DNA of 27,732 bases from Welwitschia mirabilis (Eukaryota; Gnetophyta; Gnetopsida; Welwitschiales): contig JBOZIK010000001.1 of the NCBI GenBank assembly GCA_051453625.1, positions 275,790,584-275,818,315 of the forward strand, written 5' to 3'. The notes under the pieces were generated by a model. It had not been told where the DNA came from. It saw nothing but the letters and a program-made list of their open reading frames with translations, and ran no database searches. Shown piece by piece: positions 20,781 to 27,732 of this stretch. The position numbers were made by a program, and so were the translations under genes. Every line of letters starts with the position of its first letter. Position 1 is the stretch's first letter.

Positions 20781-22165
20781 TACAATCTATTTTAGGAATG
20801 GGTTTAATATTCTCTAGGGTTAACACATAGGTTTAACCTTATCCTCCAAATAACTTTTGTATTGTACTATGTCTAGAGGAATACCTACAAGGTCTCAATG
20901 AGTCCATGCAAAAGCTTGAGTATTCTTTTTTAATAATAAAATGAGGATTTTCTCTTGTTGACCATTCAGTTCATAACTAATTAACTAAGGGTTGAGTCAT
21001 GTTTCTACCTATAAATACATATTTAAGGTGTAGGTAGAGCCTTTAACTAAATTCCTAATGGCTTCTTCTCTTGTTGAATTTTTGAGTCCACATTTTCTTC
21101 TTCCTTACTCAAATATGAAGCATATTTTAATAAGCCTCTTCTTATATCCTCCACAGAGATTTCTTTAAAGGTAATAGGTGGTTCCTATTGTTGTCTATTT
21201 TCATCTCTTAAGTCATAATTAATTACACATGAATTAGAAGAAGAAGACAGTTTTCAAGCAACTGTAATTGTGGGGATGTCTGGCAATAAGGATTAGGATT
21301 CCTTGTTATTAAAAAAAGTTCCTCCTCACTCTTGTTTTTAAGGAAGTGATAAGCTCCTATATAACTTAATTCACCTACACATTCCTCATCTGCATCATCT
21401 ATTTTTTAATGCTTTTTAGCTAGATCATGAAATTTCACATCAAATTTTTCACTCTCAACTTGTAAGGTGAGGATGTTATTTCTTGTATTAATAACTCCAT
21501 TTGTAGTTGCTAACAATTCTCTACCTAGGATTAGAGGATATCCATTGTTTTTTATCACTTCTATCATAACAAAATATATTAGATAAAATCCTTTATCAAC
21601 TTAGATCACTAAGTCTTTTACCACATCTATGGCCTTCTTAAGAAAACTGTCTACCATTTCTAGAACAACATTCATATGTTATAGGCAGCCTTATAGTCTC
21701 AATATCTTCATGATATGTTCAAGCATCATATTCACACTTTTCCCCAAATCAACCACATAATTCCTCAACCTGAAAATGCCTTCTAAAATAATAGTTAAGG
21801 TTATTGCTCCTATGTCCTTGCATTTTGAACTTTGTTGGCTAAGTTACAAAAATCATTAGTTAGCTAGATAAACTCTCTGACGAAGCTTTCTTTTATGATT
21901 TTTCTTCAACAAATATTTGAATACTTTCTCATATTTTTTATTGTCTCTTAATAATTTTCCAAGAGGCATAGGTAGAAATGCTTCTTTTAAGAGGATTTCC
22001 GATTCAGTGCTTAAATCTTCATCATTTTTTCTTCAATCTCTTAGTAAAGCATGGTTTTCCCATGCTTGGCATTGTTGGATTTTGAGATTCTACTTTCTCT
22101 TTTTTGATATTCTCATCCTTACTTCTCATTTATTAGAGTTCTTTTATTACTGTTTCCTTTTTTAA
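20781..22165 (-). pseudogene. Second gypsy element: gag end, protease and protease-RT linker (broken)
   Basis: Minus strand, upstream part of the same element. The protease active-site region near 21727-21768 reads VDLGKSVNMMLEH, where the family has D-L-G-A-S; the Asp is kept and Ala is Lys. Further on, IEVIKNNGYPLILGRELLAT (21500-21570) is the conserved C-terminal protease block. A linker with acidic runs (21060-21400) leads to reverse transcriptase. 21770-22165 should be the gag-protease linker but is hard to follow. The plus-strand open frame at 21917-22165 is its shadow. The element's gag proper and 5' LTR would lie right of 22165, where there is a gap. Confidence 0.72.
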
Positions 22166-22215
22166 GTCACTTCTTGTCCTCACTCTACTTCTAGTTATGG
22201 CTTTTGAATCCTTGA

Positions 22216-22635
22216 NNNNNNNNNNNNNNNNNNNNNNNNNNNNNNNNNNNNNNNNNNNNNNNNNNNNNNNNNNNNNNNNNNNNNNNNNNNNNNNNNNNNN
22301 NNNNNNNNNNNNNNNNNNNNNNNNNNNNNNNNNNNNNNNNNNNNNNNNNNNNNNNNNNNNNNNNNNNNNNNNNNNNNNNNNNNNNNNNNNNNNNNNNNNN
22401 NNNNNNNNNNNNNNNNNNNNNNNNNNNNNNNNNNNNNNNNNNNNNNNNNNNNNNNNNNNNNNNNNNNNNNNNNNNNNNNNNNNNNNNNNNNNNNNNNNNN
22501 NNNNNNNNNNNNNNNNNNNNNNNNNNNNNNNNNNNNNNNNNNNNNNNNNNNNNNNNNNNNNNNNNNNNNNNNNNNNNNNNNNNNNNNNNNNNNNNNNNNN
22601 NNNNNNNNNNNNNNNNNNNNNNNNNNNNNNNNNNN
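22216..22635. other. Assembly gap (420 N)
   Basis: Separates the minus-strand gypsy remnant from the non-element sequence on the right, so it probably hides the boundary of that element. Open frames across it on both strands are artefacts. Confidence 0.99.
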
Positions 22636-23191
22636 ATCCAAGGGACTCAAAGGAATATTATAATGTCAGAAGAAAATTATCTAATGTCCAACACCAAAAC
22701 AATAAACTTATGAAACCTCAACCTATGGACCTTAGGTGTATACATAGAACTCCGGGAGAAATTGCATAAAGGTCAAACATGAAATAGTGGAGGTCATGAA
22801 TTACAAGATCAAAATGTATTCAGGTCTACAATCAAACAATACCTGGAGATGGATTGAGTAAGAAAATTTAGCTAACCTACAAAGGTCCATAGAGAATCAC
22901 TGGAGCATATTTTTAACAAAAGAATCTAATAAAGCAATTAAACCTCATCAAGATCAAAAAGAAGACTTGAGAAAAGTAACAGAGTGCAAAATAGAAAATA
23001 TTAAAGCACACAATTCTAAGTTTAACATTCAAGAATAAGGATTCTTTGAAAACAAAATCAATATCAAATATAAACATGCTAATCTCTACATTGAGATATA
23101 GGATTAGAAGAATACAGATGATGTCTGTGCAGATTACATAGATGATACTGATCTTGGAACTACTAGTCTCAGAAGTATAGAAACAAATGAG
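22636..23191 (+). other. Unassigned stretch, possible exon remnants
   Basis: No recognised family. Short plus-strand readings look more protein-like than the surroundings: RDSKEYYNVRRKLSNVQHQN at about 22640-22700, and DDVCADYIDDTDLGTTSLRS at about 23118-23176 ending in TAA near 23204. Stops separate them. They could be exons of the same broken host gene as the segments at 23660 and 24292, or chance frames. Confidence 0.25.
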
Positions 23192-23311
23192 AATGTTGAA
23201 TAATCATTATATAAATCTTTTAACAAAGATGAATGAGTCCCAGAGAAGTAAAATGTTGAATAATCATTATATAAATCTTTTAACAAAGATGAATGAGTCC
23301 CAGAGAAGTAA
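23192..23311. repeat. Exact 60-bp tandem duplication (2 copies)
   Basis: 23192-23251 and 23252-23311 are identical over 60 bases. The unit is a whole number of codons (20), so an open frame runs through both copies (NNHYINLLTKMNESQRSK repeated). Perfect identity means a recent duplication or an assembly error. Confidence 0.95.
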
Positions 23312-23654
23312 AAGATTCTCAGCACATTACCTCTTTTATCTGTTCAACCTATTTCTCTTATTCCTTTCTTCATTGCATTAAAGTCGAAATGTTTTTGAAT
23401 AAATGAATATGTACACACATCTGGATAATAGAAAATGATAGTTTAAATATTTTGTGACATGTTAGACTTTTTTCACCCAATCCATTAACTCATTTATGTA
23501 GTTAAAATTGTCTTGCTTTAAGAAGTAATTTGATTGGTCAAAATACCAAACATTTATAAGATATCACATAGTTGCCTGGAAGGCATCTAGAAGCATACTG
23601 GTTTTCTTAATATTAACTACATACTGTGCTTTTGTTTCCTTTCTCCTAAATGAA
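23312..23654 (+). other. Non-coding stretch
   Basis: AT-rich with no supported gene, RNA or repeat. It may be intron sequence if the flanking exon-like segments belong to one gene. Confidence 0.4.
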
Positions 23655-23726
23655 TTTTCTGGAATATGAGTCTTATGACAAAGCATACAAGGAACTATTG
23701 TTACATGACTTGCAGAAACTCAGTGA
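23655..23726 (+). CDS. Possible internal exon of an unrecognised host gene
   Basis: An uninterrupted reading LEYESYDKAYKELLLHDLQK lies at about 23658-23720. It is directly followed by a good splice-donor match (CA/GTGAGTAA at 23721). The composition is balanced and protein-like compared with neighbouring frames. The acceptor side is unclear. I do not recognise the protein. It may join the exon at 24292-24554, whose upstream splice acceptor is in the same orientation about 570 bp away. Status rests on frame quality and one splice signal only. Confidence 0.3.
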
Positions 23727-24291
23727 GTAATCTGAATTGCAAGTTTTCTTTAAGTTTGTCCCCCTTTTCATTAGTCTCTTTCTACTTCTTTGACATGTTT
23801 TAGATGCAACTCATAGATTTAGTTAGACACGTGTGTGATATTTAGTAAAAACGCTTATAGCTTCCTGAGTTGGTAACTTGTTTTCTGGTAAGTCACTCAG
23901 TTTTGCTATGGTTGTAAATCATTTTAGCTCAATGATTCTGCTGCATTTGTGTTCTGCAATAATGAAAATAACTAATGAAGATGCAAGTATTCGATCTATC
24001 TCAACAATGTTAGTCTCTCATAAGTATGATAAACCAGAAAAACTTAATATATGAACACCTCAACAAACGATAAGCATATATCATCTTTATGCCTTATTCT
24101 CTCAAGTCTTACGAAGTGAAAATACATTTAAATGTTTTATGTTGCAAGAAAAAGGATAGAATTTCTATGATGATCAGTTATCTTAGATGACCTGAGATCA
24201 CATATTCTTATTTCCAGGTATTCCTAGCATATTGCAGCATGTTCCTGCAAGATTGAACAAATACTTGTTCTATTGTTGTTGCATGCCAGAT
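23727..24291 (+). other. Likely intron
   Basis: T-rich sequence between the two exon-like segments, starting with GTGAGTAA and ending with a pyrimidine-rich tract and ATAG before 24293. Another acceptor-like TTATTTCCAG lies at about 24209-24218, so an additional small exon is possible. Confidence 0.3.
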
Positions 24292-24554
24292 AGGCGAGTG
24301 CCTATCCAATTGAGATGGAAGTGAGAGACTGCCCTATAATCAGCAGTGACTGGCCAACGAAAGTGAAAAACCAGTTTTCTATCTATGGGGCATTGGCAAC
24401 GTTGATTTTCATACACGGATTGGAGGCTTATCATCCTCAACCATGTCAGCAATGTGATCTTCTAGTTCTTCATCCTGCTGCACAATTTAAGGATGCCTTG
24501 GGCCTTAACATTCTTTCTAGCTTCCAACACCCAATAGTTAATGGAGAAGAATAG
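24292..24554 (+). CDS. Likely terminal exon of an unrecognised host gene
   Basis: After a possible acceptor (TTGTTGCATGCCAGATAG/GCG) a frame runs unbroken to a TAG at 24552-24554. It reads ASAYPIEMEVRDCPIISSDW, then VKNQFSIYGALATLIFIHGL and PQPCQQCDLLVLHPAAQFKD, ending HPIVNGEE. It starts with ATG at 24315 if read as a separate small ORF. G+C is higher than in the flanks and there is a Cys pair (C-Q-Q-C). No family is recognised, and no signal peptide or clear membrane helix stands out, although ALATLIFIHGL is hydrophobic. It is followed by a T-rich stretch like a 3' untranslated region. It is the best-preserved coding segment in the window, but one exon is not enough to name it. Confidence 0.45.
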
Positions 24555-24910
24555 ACTTATATAGCTTTTGTTTCTGAACCCTTCTCTCTGTGTGCTTGTT
24601 CTTACATTGTATTATTCTCTTTAAGCTTTCTTTTCTGAAAAAAATTATGTTGTTTGAAGCTACTCTCATCTCTAAGATAAAGATTTTACAACTTATTGTC
24701 ATATATGTGTTCCAAGACACTCACTTTCTGGTCTTTCCATTTTTAGTGATTGTTCTTGAGCCCCAGAAGATACAGCTGTAGAGTTTGATGATTTGGGGAG
24801 AAAGGGAGGTGGGGTTGTGTGCTTACTTTGTAAAATCCAAGTGCTTGTACCTTTCTTCTTGTTTAAAGAAACCAGAGAATAAGGACTTGAATACTCCTAA
24901 GAGTGGAGTT

Positions 24911-24969
24911 GAGCTGTGTGCCAAACCACTATAAATCTCTTTGTGTTCTAAACTCTTTGTTGCTATGTG
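24911..24969. repeat. 59-bp repeat, left of gap
   Basis: Identical over 59 bases to 25070-25128. This copy ends exactly at the left edge of the 100-N gap and the other begins exactly at its right edge. That is the pattern of two contigs that overlap but were not merged. Confidence 0.97.
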
Positions 24970-25069
24970 NNNNNNNNNNNNNNNNNNNNNNNNNNNNNNN
25001 NNNNNNNNNNNNNNNNNNNNNNNNNNNNNNNNNNNNNNNNNNNNNNNNNNNNNNNNNNNNNNNNNNNNN
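24970..25069. other. Assembly gap (100 N placeholder), probably spurious
   Basis: Exactly 100 N flanked by identical 59-bp sequences. The simplest reading is that no sequence is missing and the flanks should be collapsed into one copy. Confidence 0.97.
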
Positions 25070-25128
25070 GAGCTGTGTGCCAAACCACTATAAATCTCTT
25101 TGTGTTCTAAACTCTTTGTTGCTATGTG
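25070..25128. repeat. 59-bp repeat, right of gap
   Basis: Second copy of 24911-24969, starting at the first base after the gap. Confidence 0.97.
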
Positions 25129-25273
25129 ATTTTTTATTGCTATTTCTTTATTTCCTGCAGAAGTTTTTGGATTAATGACTAGTGCTAATCTATGAAGTTA
25201 ATTATTTTTGTTAGGGGATCTTAGGTTGGATTCATATTATTTCCCCTGTTTCAATGTGTACTAGTATTATTAC

Positions 25274-25773
25274 TAAATAGGCCCAAGGAAGACTGGTAAA
25301 AATGTAGTAGAGCATGTATTCCCAACAGAGAAAAGAAACTTTCTGAGTTAAACCTACGTATTCATGGTTATAATATCAATATAAGTTTATAGTCACTATG
25401 TAGGTTCTTACAAACAGAATTTAAAGGGGAGAAATAAAATTTTTAAAGAAATCAAATTTGTTTAAAAAAAACCCACTTAAGTTTATGAGAATACAATTAG
25501 GCTTTTCTAAAAACAAATTATTTTACTTGTTATCTATATCTAAATCCATTATGGACTTCAACATGAAAACGCTGGATATCATGTTTGCACTGTGGAAACA
25601 TGTTAGTAAAATGTAAGTAACTAGAGTGTAGGTATAAATAATTGTGATCTTTTACCATAAAGAAGTCATACCCAAATGGCAAAATAAAACATCCACCATG
25701 ACATACATCTGCCATTGCACAGATCATGGCACGATTCAGACAACTCTCATGGCCCAAGATGTACATGATCATA
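25274..25773. other. Unassigned stretch with one minus-strand open frame
   Basis: No recognised gene. On the minus strand 25530-25772 is open for 80 codons with a protein-like core (AMADVCHGGCFILPFGYDFF, then MVKDHNYLYLH) rich in Cys and aromatic residues. It matches no family I know and has no supporting signals. It could be an exon fragment or chance. Confidence 0.25.
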
Positions 25774-26028
25774 AGATGAATGAATAAGTTACCACTTATC
25801 TAACTTTCAAACATAATTAAGCTAGTAAGCTAATTTTAGAATTTTTCTACTTTCCCACTGGGACTTGAATTCAAAATCTATAATAAAGAAGAATGCTGTG
25901 TTATTAGTGATCCAAAGTCAAAATATTTCATTATTTGGTATGATTTTTAATGCTTAGATGAATGAATAAGTTACCACTTATCTGACTTTCAAACATAATC
26001 AAGCTAGCAAGTTAATTTCAGAATTTTT
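25774..26028 (+). repeat. 73-bp direct repeat pair
   Basis: 25774-25846 and 25956-26028 match at 68 of 73 positions; all five differences are transitions. They are separated by 109 bp. The outer bases AGATGAATGAATAAG and GAATTTTT are identical in both. This could be the ends of a small mobile element (direct terminal repeats of a tiny LTR-like unit) or a segmental duplication. Confidence 0.85.
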
Positions 26029-26380
26029 TTGCTTGGTTTCTGAATGCTTCTTTTTCACATTAGCAATGTTTCTGAACTAAGTACTTTGACTCATTGCTTG
26101 ATGAATTACCAATAATGTATCTTTTAGATTTTGGTTGACTACTTATTACTAGACTTATCTTTTTATCTTTTACCATATTTAAGGTACTTGGAACAGGTCC
26201 CTTTATGTTTCTTTTAAATAATATAGTGGGATGGATTTTAAAGATGATCCATATTATATCCCGTATTTCCCTAACTATTGTAAATTTAGGAAATACTCAA
26301 TGAGTTTGGAAAATTCAAGAGCTTAGGCTAATGTCAAATTATAAGCATACTATCGCTAGCTCATTTGCTTGTGCAAAGGT
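26029..26380 (+). other. Non-coding stretch before the molybdenum-hydroxylase fragment
   Basis: AT-rich, with no supported frame. If the fragment downstream came from a whole gene, the first part of its hammerhead domain should be here, but I cannot read it, so the fragment seems truncated at its 5' end. Confidence 0.4.
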
Positions 26381-27370
26381 GGAATCTTTCATTAAGGGTT
26401 TGCATCCAATAAAGTTGACTATTATGGTTAAGCTTTGGGTTTGATTGTAGCAAAGACAAAGGATATTACAAATACTGATGCAAAGTCGGTGAAAATTACA
26501 TAGTCAAATGTGTTGCAATCAGTTCTCACAATCAAAGATGCAATCAAGCATAATTTTTTTTAACAGTAGAGATTTCAAATTTCAAAAAGAAAATGTTAAC
26601 AATTATTTAACAATTTTGTCATTATAGTGGAAGGAGAGGTTTGGATTGGTCACCAGTATCATTTTTACTTGGAAACAAACAGATCTTTATGTATTCTAGG
26701 CGAAGAAAGATGCATAATTCTCTATTCATTCACACAAAATTCTTCAGAGGTACAACATTGTATTTCTGGGGAATTGAATAGGCCACAACATAAAATAGCT
26801 ATTATTGTAAAACATGTTAGAGATGGTTTTGATGCAAGGTTAAACAAGACTGAACCAATTGCAATGACACATGTAATGGCTGACGACAAACTTTGAAGGC
26901 CTGTTTGCCTGATACTTGACCTTAGCAAAAATATGCAGGCTATAGGTGGTCGAAGTCCATACGTATGCAAACACAAAATTGCAGCTCAGAGTGATGGGAG
27001 AGAAAAAAAAAATCAAGGCAATAAAACTTCAAGCGCTAAATAATCAGGGTGCCCATTTTGACTTTCAATACCCAACCTTGAGTGTGTTGACCTCATTTAT
27101 GGATGGTATTTATAAGATTGAGAATAGGTAAATTTAAGGCAAAGTTACAAGGACTAACTTGCCTCCATGCACATATATGTGAGGGCCAGTATTTGTGGAA
27201 ACAGTAGTAATGATTGAGACCATCATGAAACATGTATCTCAAGTACTTGAACTTTCCCCATAAGATGTTCATGAGATGAACTTGTGTAAGAAGGGTGACA
27301 CACTGCTGTGTGATTAAAAACTAGTTTATTGCAATGCTAAAGATATTATAGATGTTGTGAAACATTCAAG
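26381..27370 (+). pseudogene. Molybdenum hydroxylase (xanthine dehydrogenase/aldehyde oxidase family) fragment, broken
   Basis: The family oxidises purines or aldehydes with a molybdopterin cofactor. The end of the a/b hammerhead domain is at 26381-26550: ASNKVDYYG, a stop, ALGLIVAKTKD, later VLTIKDAIKH. The first molybdopterin-binding domain starts with EGEVWIGHQYHFYLET (26630-26677), then YSFTQNSSEVQ. The glycine-rich G-G-G-F-G-G-K loop is degraded to RDGFDAR (about 26819-26839). NMQAIGG lies near 26934. A frameshift falls at a run of ten A (27003-27012), after which QALNNQGAHFDFQYPTLSVL and DGIYKIEN continue in the next frame. At 27180 a TGA sits where the family has a conserved substrate-site Arg, followed by GPVFVETVVMIETIMKHVSQ. 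About ten stops are present. The iron-sulphur and FAD domains and the last part of the enzyme are absent. No introns interrupt about 1 kb of homology. Whether it was an oxidase or a dehydrogenase cannot be decided. Confidence 0.82.
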
Positions 27371-27732
27371 TGGTAATAAATCCCAAAATTCATTAAAGTA
27401 ATCTTCAAGATCAGAGACCACGAATGATGAATTTATTCAATGTTAGAACAAGCTACAAAAACACTCTGAAATAAACTTTGAATATAGATCCTACAGAAAT
27501 AATTCTTTCTATTGATTCAATATCACCACAAATAGTTGTTGTTGCACTAACCACAGCAGGCATCACATTAACAATTAACTATAGAAAAAAGTGACTAATA
27601 ATCATGTAAGCCATGCATGGATAGGTAACTTCAGATTTGATAAAAAATAGCACAAGCAACATGTTGGAAGTGAAGCCAAATCTCTTGATGTTATTTATTC
27701 CTTTATAGTGTGACTTTATATATTTTATATAG
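27371..27732 (+). other. Right end of window, unassigned
   Basis: After VVKHSSGNKSQNS the hydroxylase homology becomes unreadable. Stops are dense and no other feature is supported. Part of it may be the decayed continuation of the same pseudogene. Confidence 0.35.

Larger units (their letters stand above)
24740..25258 (+). repeat. Copia-like LTR end (R/U5 part), interrupted by a gap
   Basis: The phrases GGGAGGTGGGGTTGTGTGC (24803-24821), GTGCCAAACCACTATAAATC (24918-24937) and TTTCTTTATTTCCTGC (25143-25158) are characteristic of the second half of plant copia LTRs. So is the C-run near the end (TATTTCCCCTGTTTCAATG, 25238-25256). A possible decayed tRNA-Met primer-binding site, ACTAGTATTATTAC, follows at 25260-25273. 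No copia coding sequence follows, so this is a solo or truncated LTR. It differs from the copia LTR at 3186-4524. Confidence 0.5.

Noticed and set aside
19672-22165. Inverted copy of the plus-strand gypsy element
   Set aside because: Protease, reverse transcriptase and RNase H motifs differ too much (for example DLGKS versus DIGAS); it is another family.
26722-26976. Minus-strand frame of 84 codons
   Set aside because: Antisense of the molybdenum-hydroxylase fragment, whose plus-strand homology is clear.

Overview
The window looks like AT-rich, repeat-dominated intergenic DNA from a flowering-plant nuclear genome. The signs are plant-type Ty1/copia and Athila/Tat-like Ty3/gypsy LTR retrotransposons, all decayed by stop codons and frameshifts, plus short exon-like stretches and one broken metabolic-gene fragment. 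There are no operons, bacterial ribosome-binding sites, CRISPR arrays or tRNA/rRNA genes. The assembly is a scaffold with six runs of N: 491-1294, 5294-6071, 7647-7656, 9746-9845, 22216-22635 and 24970-25069. Two runs are exactly 100 N, which is usually a placeholder for unknown size.

Layout. 1-3185 (minus strand): 5' half of a copia element, with the integrase start at the left edge, then protease, a spacer, a gag zinc knuckle and the gag N-terminal region. It leads back to a degraded tRNA-Met primer-binding site and an LTR at about 3186-4524 that carries a roughly 65-bp degenerate tandem repeat. 4601-19671 (plus strand): an Athila/Tat-like gypsy element or composite. Its 5' LTR (4601-6523) is followed by a decayed primer-binding site (6526-6544), gag and protease. 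After a 100-N gap come a second, diverged gag-protease, then reverse transcriptase, RNase H and integrase (to 14489). A 2-kb spacer, an extra non-pol ORF remnant (about 16640-17880), a polypurine tract and the 3' LTR (18409-19671) complete it. 19672-22165 (minus strand): a second, different Athila-like gag/protease/RT/RNase H remnant, cut off inside RNase H exactly where the plus-strand LTR ends.

22636-24740 is a lower-repeat stretch with an exact 60-bp tandem duplication and two exon-like segments, one ending in a clean stop codon; I do not recognise the product. 24740-25260 resembles the end of another copia LTR and contains a gap flanked by an exact 59-bp repeat, probably an unmerged contig overlap. 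25774-26028 holds a 73-bp direct repeat. 26381-27370 is a broken fragment of a molybdenum hydroxylase (xanthine dehydrogenase/aldehyde oxidase family).

No part of the window makes a working gene system. The retroelement genes would once have worked as gag (particle), protease, reverse transcriptase/RNase H and integrase, but every one is interrupted. I did not find a new biological system. The items most worth checking are the composite structure of the gypsy element, its extra 3' ORF, the recurring short palindrome-like motif, and the molybdenum-hydroxylase pseudogene.
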